Shown in pieces: positions 20,471 through 32,700 of a stretch of DNA of 64,000 bases. Position numbers and translations under genes: made by a program. The notes beneath the pieces are model-generated. The model did no database searches. It was not told the origin of the DNA and saw only the letters and a program-made list of their open reading frames with translations. Source of the DNA: Lamellibrachia satsuma. Taxonomy: Eukaryota; Annelida; Polychaeta; Sabellida; Siboglinidae. The DNA lies in NCBI GenBank assembly GCA_033239005.1, contig BSQZ01000005.1, positions 2,334,501-2,398,500 on the forward strand, in the 5' to 3' direction. Each line of letters begins with the position of its first letter. Position 1 is the stretch's first letter.

Positions 20471-23400
20471 CTTAATATAAGAAAGGGTAACATTGCAATA
20501 GTGCAAGGTTAACAAGTTGATATTGTAAGAAGGTTAACAAGTTGATATTGTAAGAAACAATACAGTATTTACATTGTGTCATAATTTTTTATCAGCATCT
20601 ATAGACTTGTGTTGCAAATGGTTTTACAGCTTTGCATATAAGAAAAATGGATATTTCATGTGAAACCAACAGGTGATTTACCGGAAATGCATACTGTAGG
20701 CTAATCTAACGATTATGGAAGATACAGTTGACCATTACAAAATGGCAATTCTTGCAAAATATCCTCCCACTGTTGATACATGAGTGATGTGAATCCAGAG
20801 AGTTTCCTGTCCTTGAACTGACTAGAAAAAACAGATTGTCAACTGATAAGACAAAATAAGGGAACGGCAAACATTGCAAACTGAACCATGTGGTCATGTT
20901 GATAGTAACAGAAATTGTAAAAAACTGGTTCAGCTGCATAACAGGCTAATTTGTCTATATCATGTGTCCGCAGTCATGTTGAAAATAGCTTTTTTACCCC
21001 TGACTGTGCACAGAGTCTTCCTCTTAATCAGTGTGGCTGCATTTAGTTTAACCAAAGTCCACATCCCATTAATAACACGAACAAATCAACATTAACAAAC
21101 ACACATGTATATTTGAAGTGCTCGTCTGCAAAACGAGTTAAATTGAGTTGGGAGTGGTTTTGTGCTGCCATCAAGTTGATAGTGGTGGGGGGTAAAAATT
21201 CTTTGGGACAAAACACGTTATATGCCATAGTACTGACCGATGAAATAAAGGTTTTCCTATCCATCGCTTAACAATGTGCAAACGAAAATATGATATCTCT
21301 TGAAACGCACAATTGTAGATTGTATATAAATACCTCATTTACAACTACATCAGAATGCTATTATGTTTTCAGTTATTAACATAAAATTAGGATGTCGTAA
21401 CTTTTCCCGTTTATGCCATTTTGAAAAGTGCAGTTTGTTGTATAAGCTTGGTGCTTATAGTTACTGAGGACAACCTTCAATGGCAAGCATACTAGAGACC
21501 AGTGATTTACGGCCTCAGTGAAAAATTGCCTACACATGGTCAGACAGCTGGGCTATGCCAGTTGTAGCAAGTATCCTGTAATAGTTTCATGTTTCTCTGA
21601 ACATTTGCCAGAGGTTAAAGGTTTGTTTATTGTGTTCCTTGAATGAGATTGCCACACGTTAGAGCATTTGTTTGATGTTTAGCTTAACTTAGCCCCATTG
21701 AAGCTTTATTGGTGGTAAAGAGGAACTGATAAAAGGTAAAATTGTACATTTGTTGTGTTTTTGGACAACTTCAGTTAAAATGTCATCTTTATTTCATTTA
21801 GTCCATCGCAAATCTGGTTAATTGATGTTCAAATCTGTAATGCATTAATAGTTTATGCATATAATATGTGCATTTGGTCTGATAAAGGAGTGTACACTTT
21901 TGTTAAAATCATCGAAAGATTGACATCAATTGTTAGATCAGGTAACATGCGAAAGTAGGAATAGCCTTATGGTGCACCACATAAAACCACTTTATAGCAC
22001 TGACCACTGACAACTTTTGCCTTTTTTTGCTTAATTTTGACCAGATCTGGTCAAAAATAATAAAATTGTGTCTGATGATTTCACCTACATTTTAAATAAA
22101 AAATTTGTACAAACGAGCCAGCGTGTCATAGTGGATAATAGGTAGGCTCAAAGTTTTCACAAAATCAGTTTGAAACATGATGAATGAAAACAATTTAATT
22201 CAATGTCACTAGGTTAGCTGTTCAGTGTCGCTATAAACTTAACTGGAGGGAACCATGGCAGCCAGGTCCAGTTATGACTACTCAAGTTTCCAGCATTCCA
22301 ATTCAGATGTTACTGACACCTGGTCTACATTTCTGAAGAACATATGTGCTTCTTTTGTTTCTGTGTGAACAGTTTTTATCTGTACATTGCTGGTATGTGC
22401 ATATCTGTAATATCAAGTAGTTTGTGAATCATTATGTCTGTCTGTTCTCTCATATCTCTGTCAATTTCACGTGTATGGGGCTGAAATGTTGCAGGCATGC
22501 CTGAGAGCTCATGAGGATGGTTCTTACATTTCACAAATGTTTAAATTCCATGGGGGCATGGGGATATTATGAGGGAACCTATGTGAATGTTTGCCGTAGA
22601 TTACGTAACTCAGAACAGTAGTTACCTACAATTGTTAGCAACGCTATACATGATACCAGCAGTTGTATATCATTTTGGGGCCTGAAGTTGTCATTGCCAT
22701 TGACATTGCCCTACCAAAACTTTACTGGGCAGTGCAAGGAGTCATAAGTTCTTGCCTTTTCTCCCGTGCAACGCCAGCAACTCGGCTAGTGTGTAAAATT
22801 ATATGTGTTGTGAGAATGTGAGCATGCATGTATGTGTGTATGCGTGATCACTTGTGTACTGCATTGCATGTGGATGGGGCATTTAGTTGAAGTCTGATAT
22901 CTGAGGGCAGGGGTAATTATATGTCTGTGTAACCAAACCCCTTACTGGTGTGGTGCCACCAGACACGCCAATTGCTCATTATATCTCAATGATGTTTGTA
23001 ATTGTCTGAGGACATATTTATATCACAATCAGTGGATGTTTGCTATTGATAAGTTGTCATTTGAATCACTCTAAGTGACACTACAATATGTTTGATGTCT
23101 AAAACAATCAATGTACATTGAAGGAGGCAGGCAGACAATTTGTCAATAGATGTTTCATCAAAAGACACTGTCAGTCAGTAATTCATCAAATATTCATATT
23201 GTTGAAACAACTAAATGCTTCAACAAATTGAATTTTATCAGCGTGGTGTTTTAGTAATGTGTATGTGTTAGTATGACTGATGTGTTCTTAAAGAGAACAA
23301 CAAATAATGGCTGTTTAATGTATTCAACTAGATAGAGCAAGATTTCTGTCATATAAAACATAAGCATAATGATAAAACACAGCACTCTGAACACTATACA

Positions 23401-23670
23401 CCTGTTAATGTACTTGAATTATTGGCTTGTTTTGTCAGGGCGTTTTCAGCTTGGATAGACCCTACTGCCTGGCACATTTATCACACACTGACGTTAGCTA
23501 TTGGATTGACCATTTGCATTTTCATAGTGTAAGTGCACATTCTATTGCTTCTTCAGCATCTTAGTTTCTCTCTGGCAGAAGTAGATGATTGTTATTTCTC
23601 TCTCATAGGGCTCTCTTGGTCACACATAATGTATACTTACCTTTATGGCCTACTGCTATACACCTGTATC
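20471..23670. other. Gene-free sequence
   Basis: No exon supported on either strand. A 25-bp direct duplication (AAGGTTAACAAGTTGATATT repeated) lies at about 20507-20557. Otherwise unremarkable AT-rich sequence. Confidence 0.45.
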
Positions 23671-24330
23671 ATGGATGACATGCCTCTGTGTGATCATATA
23701 TGACATGCCTTTGGGTGCTCATGGATGTCATGCCTCTGTGTGCACATGGATGACATGTCTCTGTGTTCATGGATGACATGCCTCTGTGTGCTCATGGTTG
23801 ACATGCCTCTGTGCTCAAAGATGTCATGCCTCTGGGTGCTCATGTCTGTGTGTTCATGGAAGACGTGTATCTGTCTGTTCATGGATGACATGCCTTTGTG
23901 TGCTCATGGATGTCATGCCTCTGTGAGTTCATGGATGACATGCCTCTGTGAGTTCATGGATGACATGCCTCTGTGTGTTCATGGGTGAAATGCCTTTGGG
24001 TGCTCATGGATGATGTGCCTCTGTGTGCTCACGGATGAAGTGCCTCTGTGCGCTCACAGATGAAGTGCCTCTGTGTGCTCGTGGATGTCATGTCTCTGTG
24101 TTCATGGATGACATTCATCTGTGTGTTCATGGATGACATGCCTTTGGGTGTTCATGGATGTCATGTCTCTCTGTGTTCATGGATGACATTCATCTGTGTG
24201 TTCATGGATGACATGCCTTTGGGTGCTCATGGATGAAGTGCCTCTTGTGCACTCATGGATATCATGCTTCTATACGTTCATGGGTGTCATACCTCTGGTG
24301 CTCATGGATGTCATGCCTCTGGGTACTGTG
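23671..24330. repeat. About 25-bp minisatellite (ATGGATGACATGCCTCTGTG)
   Basis: About 660 bp of diverged head-to-tail units of 23-26 bp with consensus ATGGATGACATGCCTCTGTG followed by TGCTC. Unit length varies and there are many substitutions, so the array is old. Open frames inside (MDDMPLC and MSWMTCLC type) arise because the unit lacks stops; they are not evidence of a gene. Confidence 0.9.
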
Positions 24331-27300
24331 ATGACAGATTGTTTCTCCCAGCCAACAGCTGCATACACATGGAACAGTAGTGACACCTGACAACTGCTTG
24401 TGCCAGGGTTCTGTAGTAAAAAGAAAACAGACGGACCAGTTCTTTGAAAGTCAAACTTAGCAAGAATGGTGCAGTCTCCCCCAGGCACTGATAGAAAAAC
24501 ACTCAAATAATGGATGTCACCAACAAGTGGCAGCTTTTGATAATCCAAATATGACCCCACTGGTATTTCTCTGGTCGATCCATGAACAGGAGCAGGAGCA
24601 AATGTTCTAGTGGTGCAGCAGGAGCAAAGTCAGCATGTCTTCCTGTCTCCGTAGCCAATGTAAATGTGAGGAGTAATACGGGTATCACTTAACGTCTGGT
24701 AGTATTTGATCACACATAGCTGAAGTAAATCATTAACAAAAGACACAATGGAACAAACAGAATATTTGACATCAGATACATTGGATAGATTATGCATATA
24801 AATAGCATTTCCACTGTGGATACGTCTGAACCAACTTGATATTTGAAGCCTGACTTGTGGATTTTGGCCTCAGTAGTTTATCAGATGGAGATGTGTCCCC
24901 CCCCACACAGACCATCTGACACTGAATGTTAACTATGCATTTTTATGCATTCCTTCAAAAATAATCAGTGACTTTCACTGATGACCCAACAGTGTCCAAA
25001 CAGGCCAAACAAATTTTTTTCTCTTTCTTGTATTGGTGTTTACGATATCTTCTAATGCAGTATATAAATATTGTTATTTATCAAGCAGCTACAGCAGATA
25101 AAATTATAATAATGTTCATCATAATAAGATTTGTCCAAAAAAAGTGCCAATGTGCTAATCATAACCAAAGTGCTATGAGATATTGTAATCACGATGAAAA
25201 TGTTCTGAGATAGATATTGTAACTAAAATTGTCCCATATACTGTAACTGTAACATTTGTCAAAATGGTTTCCAAGATGTCGTAATCATAACGAAAACTTC
25301 TGAGCTACAGTATTTGTAATCAGAATCATAATTAAATCAAACCTTGTTAATAAGCATTCATATCCTTAGATAATGATGCTTTTGAAATGGCCCCTTGTGC
25401 CATGATGCCAGGTGTGTACACATGTCTGTGCTCCTAGAAATACTAGAAGCACTCAAACTGTTCCTGGAATATCTGGTAATGATGTTGCATTTGCAGCAGA
25501 GCTAGAATGTCAGGCGCATGTCCAGGTAATCATTCATGGGCCTAGATTCCCCTCCTCTTGTTTCTCTTGTTTTGTCAAGGTTGCCATCACAAACCGCAGG
25601 CAGTTTGTCTTTGTGAACTCAGCTGATGTAGAAGTAATGCTGTCTAGCTCCACAGAATCAATGTTTTCTTATAATGAAATTTTTTTAGGTGCCAAGTTTG
25701 CTTAATTAGGTTCAATACATTCCATGTCTATAATGGACTGTTAATCAAGAATGTGTGTAAAAAGTCAATACGGTGGACTCTGCAGAGCAGTTTCATTCTG
25801 TTGAGCAGCAGATTCACATAAGCAGTGCATGTTATACAGGCAGAATAGGGGACGGTTTTGTCCTAGCCAATATATTTGATTTTACTAAACACCTGATCCT
25901 GTTATCTGCGATTCTGTACAATGTAACATCAGTCAGTAACAAACATCAGTCCAAAAACCAATCAAAATGGATGATAGCGAAATGGACACCTGTCTATAAC
26001 AAATATATTTTCCCAGTACAGACCTTATGTGCCATACAGCTGAATCTGTCCTACAATATGCAGTCACCTATGGTTCAGATGCATGGACTTGATCTTTTTG
26101 CTTTAATATTTTGCACATAAATTTTGTCTTAGAATTATTTTTTGGTATTGTGGCAGTGTTGTGTATTTATACGTTACTAAAACTGAAAATTATATTGACA
26201 TAATTACTGCATAAAAAAACAATTATCTTAGTACCCAAGAGTATGCACTACCACTGCTCAAAGCTCGAGTCAATACTGATAAAGCCATATCTAAACCAGT
26301 TACATATAGAATTATTAATGCCTGTCCCATCCTTGGTCTTGTTCCAGGGTAAAGTTTCCAGGCACCAAAATAGTGGCTTTGTTCGTTTCATCAATGCTCA
26401 CAAAGACTTTTTGTGCAATATTTTTAGTGGTTAATCACTTCAACTATAGAATATTTTGATAACGTCATGACTGCTTTGTTGTGGAATGTTTATGGAATTA
26501 TTGATTTCCAGCAAGCAACATTATCGCTTCAACGCCTCCATAGGTATGACTTCAAACACTGCAATCAACTAGTTAGCATATCATTTGTCATCAATATGTG
26601 GAGGTTTTCTATGGTAGAATGCGTTTACAAGTGTCAAGTGAAAATGCTTAAATAATTATTTTGTTTTGCTCCGACATATTTGGATATTATTGTGGACAAA
26701 AACAACCAAGTAATTGTGCTGATAGGCTTTATATTTTATGCATTTAGAGTATAGTATTACATTAAATGTCGTAAATAAGGGTAATGCATCAGGTTTGTGG
26801 TGCTTAATTAACAATTATTATATATGCGACCAAATTTTTATACTATAATTGCTACTTCAGAGAAAATCACGTATGTGATTTCTTTTTGATAATATCCTTA
26901 TTTTTCCGTTGTTTGGTCAGCAGTTACTTCCTAGCTGACTGCCAGAATATAGCTGTTCCAGTGTTTACAGTACGTTAACGACTCTATCTTACAACTTTGC
27001 AAAAAACCATTAACGTATTTATGTAATAAATAGGTTTCCAGTTGTGAAATGTAACAGCTGAGCTAAACTTCCTTTTTCTGGTCCATTATTAAAGCACATG
27101 GGTGTTGATAGTGGCAGTAAATCCAATGACATTTCCCTATGCTTCATAAAGAAGAGAAAATAGCTGTGACCTTCTGAGTTTCCCACCATTTGCCAGATCA
27201 AATCAAATCCTATTCAGTCATTCTTCAAGCCATTAGCAGATGTCAGATAAAAGATGCTTTTAATTTTGCCTGATCAGATTACCAGGTGCTGTTCTCTTGC

Positions 27301-29607
27301 AGAGAGATATACGTATATGATAAATCCTTTTAAGTAGTTTGTGAAACCTGATATCCACACTTTAATGACAGATTGACATTTCCTACTGATGGCAGATCTC
27401 GATCTGATGCTAGAAAGTGGCTGGGTTGATCTGTGGCTGTTGCTTACTTGATTACACAGACTATGAAATGGGATTGAGCCTAATGTGCTGGCTGCATCAA
27501 ACGGAAGGCTTATTGCCTAAGCTCTGTTGCGGCTCACAGACATTTATCTTCATTTATGAATCTGTGCCTTGAATGGGTGATGCATGTTGGTCAAATGGAG
27601 CATTGGACAACTGGGAGAGTGCTTAGAGGTGTCTGAGAATGCTGACCAATGACTTGAATGCTGGGCAATTCATCTTGTGTTTGCCCACAGTGTCTCACTG
27701 CCTCCCTGTCTGGCTTGTAACCAGGTGTCATGATTATCACTAGGTCAGTGTAGCAAGGGTGGAAAAACCTGGAACCTGTCCTGTGGGTATATTACCCTGC
27801 CACCTTGAGGGGTAAAACCCCACCCTGCCACCCACGAGGGGTAAAACCCTACCCTGCTCAGTATCACAGACATACTGCAATGAATTGGTAACTTTTTTAT
27901 AGGCACAGAACAATTTCTCTTCCATTGTAATGTAGAAAAAAAACAGTCTAATTTCCCAGCTTGTCACTTGTGATCAAATGTATCACTGCACTGACAGCTA
28001 GGTTTACCCTATCAATTACACTAATCCTGAAGTATGTGTCAGTCTGTGTCCCAGGAATTAAATCCACCTCTAACTGCACTCGCCTCGAGCTGCACTGGGA
28101 GTCAGCATTAATAGGACTGGATTGAAATGACAAATACAGGTATTTAAACAAAGTATCATGTTTGGGCAATGAACACATTGCAGTGTTCAGGTCATATTTG
28201 GTGGGTGGCCATATAGATAATAATTGTTGACACGTTACACAATTCTTGGGATCTATCAGCATCCTTTTCTGTACAATATAGAATTGTTGCACTGTAGCTT
28301 CGTATGAATATGTTTCACTGAACCTTGGCATATATATATAAATAGTATATAGATTATAGTGAACGTATTAAAGTATATCACATTCAGTAGGGTGAGGTAT
28401 ATCAGGGTAAGTGTTACACAGGCCAGGGTGAAGGGGTGTTTTGGTGATCGTTTATAAACAATTAAAAAAGCGATGGCACATCCAGCTCTCAACAGTCAGA
28501 CTACTGTATTACCAGTGAAAGTGGCTCAGGCCTCAGGGTGTCATCCAGGCATCCTGTTGAAGGGGTGTGAGGTGGCTATGAGGTGGGTGACTGGAGACCT
28601 GGGAGGGTGTCATATTCAGGCTCAGTCTAGTGATGTGTTGACGTGTTGTTCACCACAATGTCATCACATGTTCTATCTCTCATAATCTCTGTGAAAACAG
28701 ATTAGGTTACACATGCAGAAAATGTGTCTGTCTGACTGGTACTATCGGTAGTTACCCGTGAAATTAAAAGTTTACTTCAATCATCATGTTGATTACTAGA
28801 AAATGTTTTTTCATTTATTATTATCTATGGCTATGCTTGTACAAACGCATGTTCTTCCCGTGAACTACGAAATAAATTTTGAGGTGGGGCAGTTGTATGG
28901 GTGTGTCTCAAAGGGGGGTTGGGAGTGTAAGTGTGTTGGCCATTCGCATATTTGTATATTTTATGCACATATGCATGCATGCACGTGTTCGTGGGTGCAT
29001 GCGAGCATGAGTGCATGCTGAGTCAAACATTGGACCTGGATTGTTCTGGATGTGCAAAAGTAATTGTAAAATTTGTGAAATGGATTTCAATGCATTTATT
29101 TTTTGCCATTCATAGTTATTTTTTTCAAGCAAGCACATGTGTTTTGTAGTTCTCTAAATGTTCAGTACACATTTGCGTCCAACAGGCTTATTACCCAGCA
29201 TGATTTTATATTTCATTTGATGCTACAAGTCTTTATGTGATATTTAAATGAATCCTAATATCTCGAGTCTCATGTGATGGGAAGAACGTCATTTTGCATT
29301 CCATTGAAAATGGGCTTTAAAAAGTCCATCTGGTGTCATTGAGTCAAAAAGATTACAAATATTTCAATGTAAAAAAACAGGCAGCTAACCATTGATCAGA
29401 TTCCTATACTGCACATATCTATTTCTGTAACATGATGTTGCTAATGAGCTGAAGGCATGCATCAGTGAAACTGGCCACACTCTCAACATGAATAAATATT
29501 AACAGAAGCATGAACTACCCTTGTTCACTCAGGCATTAATCTCCTTGTTCCAGATGCCACATGCAACGTTGTGCCTCCTGAGTGAGCATTGATCTGACTT
29601 TCTAAGA
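24331..29607. other. Gene-free sequence upstream of the liprin-beta start codon
   Basis: No exon supported. A minus-strand open stretch of 127 codons at 27948-28331 has no domain I recognise and no splice sites that would join it to anything. The immediate upstream sequence (29585-29607) looks like a 3' splice site, with TCTGACTTTCTAAG just before the ATG, so a 5' UTR exon probably lies somewhere upstream, but I could not place it with confidence. Confidence 0.45.
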
Positions 29608-29704
29608 ATGGACCCTCTCGACACATTTGAATGGACCTGTCCACGCTTGGATGCCAGTGAGATGCTGGCACAGGCTCTCAAGCAGATGGATGGTTTACTG
29701 GCTG
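29608..29704 (+). CDS. PPFIBP1: Liprin-beta coding exon 1 (start codon)
   Basis: ATG at 29608 opens MDPLDTFEWTCPRL followed by DASEMLAQALKQMDGLLA. The donor GCTG|GTGAGT leaves phase 1. The split codon with exon 2 gives Gly, matching the LxAG end of the vertebrate N-terminal motif DASDMLAAALEQMDGIIAG. An in-frame TGA lies 18 bp upstream (29590-29592), so this ATG is the start. A likely 3' splice site (TTTCTAAG) sits one base before it, implying a non-coding exon upstream. Confidence 0.85.
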
Positions 29705-32700
29705 GTGAGTGGCAGTACTCGCACAGTTGGTTTTGAATAGTCCACTAGGTGACAGTACAGTTTGGTAATTTTTTGATTACTTGTTAAGAATGTAAAAAAG
29801 GTCAATGTGAGTTATCCAGTCCTTAGGACCACTCAGAGTGCTTTCTACTTCACTCCCTGGCAGACCGAACCCATCGGCTCATAGTTTTGTTGAATGCTGA
29901 GCCAGGTTACTTGGAAGGCCTACCAGTGAATGGGTTGCAGAACATCATGTTTACAGTATGTGATACACTAGATGGCAGCATGCCCAATGTGTTTAAATTG
30001 TAATGCAACAGATGGCAGCACTGCTTCTGCTACATGCCTGAAGACATGCATGAATAGGTTGTATCAATACCAGAACAGTTAGACTAGTTGTTGAGTTGAG
30101 TTGAGTTGGGTTGATAAAAATTTGACTTTTTTTCAGAATTTATATTGATAAAATAGTAAAGGGAAAGGCTGTTTTGGTTTTGGCTTTCTGTCTTATTCTG
30201 TTCTTCATCATCCACATCTAGTTACCTTTTCTGAATGGAAATTCTGTGATCTCAGAAAACAGGGAGAATACATGGAATTGAAATTTTTAAATAAATTTTA
30301 ACTAAGTAAGAAAAAATAAGATTTGTGTAAACAACATTGAAACTCCACAAGTTTAGTTCGCATCATTTAACCTATTAGACCCCACAATGGCCGCGGCCGG
30401 CTGCATACAGGACCCTCTATTAAAAAAAATCTTGGTGAATAACTACTGAACTAAACACTACCAAATTTTTTCACACCCTAGCGGATGCATTTTGCAACGA
30501 CAACAGCTCGTTACATGCATGTGTTGCCCTTTCGGAAATCTTGATTTTCATCAGTTTTGTTCACGCTATCTTGAAAAGTTTTATTTCTATATTTGTCATG
30601 AAAAAATATGGTGTAACCTAAAAAATAACTGTCAGAATTTGATAATGTTTTCAGTGTTGCAAAGCTAACACATATAGCTATATTTTCTTCATTGAGTTGC
30701 ATAGGGTTATAGCATGGGATCATTGTCAAATGTCAATCGCAACTTTCAAAGTTTTAACAAATGTACTATTTTGTCTTTGCAAATTGTGATGTTCTTTATA
30801 GAAATATAGTTTTGCTGGCAGTCAATACGGGCATTTCAAAATGTACATTAGTGGATTGTGGTGATTTTTTCTGACCACTTATAAACAAATTATGTGACGT
30901 TTAAATAGTATTTAGTAGAGCAGAAAGTACATTTTATGGGATTATGATGTGACAATAGTCGGTACACCTCTGTAAATGGGTATTGCCACTGCTGAAAATA
31001 GCGACAAAACTCCTTCCTGTTGTCTGGTTGTCCACTAGGTGCAACTAGCCATGTAGTTCATGGGCGAAACATGAAATTAATGTGTTTGGGGTGTAAATTA
31101 CATTGTAAAGCCAATTCCATTTTTGAAACATTCTCATAGTAACAATACTTTTGAAACAAGATGTACATGCGAAAAGAAACTTGGCTTTTTTGAAAAGCAT
31201 TTCAAACAGAATTTGTCTTTTTGAAATAGAAAATTTTTCATTTGAAATGGAATTTACTTTTTTCTGTAACAGAATTGAAGCAGGATTTGCCTTTTATGGG
31301 AACGGAAAATCAGAAGTTTCAATGACCAAGAAGAAATTATTGGATGCACCATAACCAGAAAAAAAATACATGGTCCAGAACAGTTTGATGCAGGATGAAA
31401 CATAATATAATGATAAACATAAAACAACTTTTCATGTAAAGTAATAATATTATATAGACATTTTCTAGTTTTATCATGCGTATTTTAGTATCTTTTGAAC
31501 AATGGAAATCACATTGTTTTTGTTTTTTTAGATAAAATGCTTTGTTGACACATGTGAATCTACAAAAGGAGCAATTATTTAAAACTTGTGAATCTTGATT
31601 ACTTGCTCGTATGACATGATACATCATTATTGTCACCATTAGCATCAGTTTTAGAACTGAACAATGCTGTCAGCCTTGCTAATGAATTTACTTAAATATT
31701 ACATGTGAAACGTTTGTTGAGCAAAAGAATGTAAAAAAATTCTTTGAAACAAATGAGTAAAATTACTTTCTTGTCATTCATTTTGAAATGTAGTCTTCTC
31801 TTAACAACATTTCACTTTTTCACTTTTCTTGGTGAACTTTGTACTGCCAGTAACATAGTAGTTATTATGCTGTACAATAGTGCAGCATCTTTGAGTTGGT
31901 CAACACACCAGCCCTCTTTGTAAACATAATGGTATTGACTTAACCCAGGTGGATTATGTGCACTGCCCTCCATGCAGGTGCTGGTATGTGCCCTACACTG
32001 GCTAACTAACTATCCCAGCCGCCTCCCGTGTTTGTGTTTGTGAAGTAGGGAGTGAGCGGTTGGCCCTGGTGGTTCATTACCAGTACCACTGGCTCTAGGC
32101 AATTCCCAGCATGTACTGGCCACATTCTGGCACCATTTTCACGGTTGCCGTGGTAATGCACTGTACCAGGTGTGTTAAGACGAAACTGGGGTAAAGCCAC
32201 CGGTGTTACTGCAGGACAGATGGAATGAGACCATTTGTGTGACGGGTGGAGATAATAGATGGAACAATAGTTGTTTGCTGAGATGACCACAATGTACTCT
32301 GCTGCTTTAGCACATTTCAGGAGCTTGGAAGGTAAAAAAGGTATGTCACAGTGTGTGCACTTGGACAGTGGTTACTTTTTCTAGGAACATCACAGAAACC
32401 GAACAAAGAGAATGCCTAACTCAGATATATTTAGCTAGAGTCAGCATCATAGACATGCTGGGAAAATGTGTTACTGAGCATGCTTTTTGTAAAATGACTT
32501 GTCTACCAGTAGGTAGTTTACTATTTTATCTTTACAAAAAAATTATAAGAAAGACCGGTAGGTTACATTTAAGAGCAACATTATATATCAAAATGCCATC
32601 TTTAATAAGAAATGGTTTATTTTGATTCATTTATGCACAGTGTTGTAATTTCAATGAGATTTTACTGAAGCACAAAAGCATAACTCAAAACCTGTGCACT

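Noticed and set aside
23671..24330. CRISPR array
   Set aside because: Units are contiguous and diverged, with no unique spacers; this is a eukaryotic minisatellite. The same holds for the 73-, 45- and 36-bp arrays.
25412..25705. 97-codon plus-strand frame
   Set aside because: No recognisable domain; the first ATG has no supporting context and no acceptor or donor fits.
27948..28331. 127-codon open frame on the minus strand
   Set aside because: No domain recognised, no splice sites linking it to other coding sequence, AT-rich codons typical of chance frames in this window.
32282..32332. ATG followed by a short frame and a donor-like GAAG|GTAAAA in the phase needed for liprin-beta exon 2
   Set aside because: The peptide lacks the conserved liprin-beta N-terminal motif, which is present at 29608; the donor is weak. 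Phase agreement alone is a one-in-three chance.
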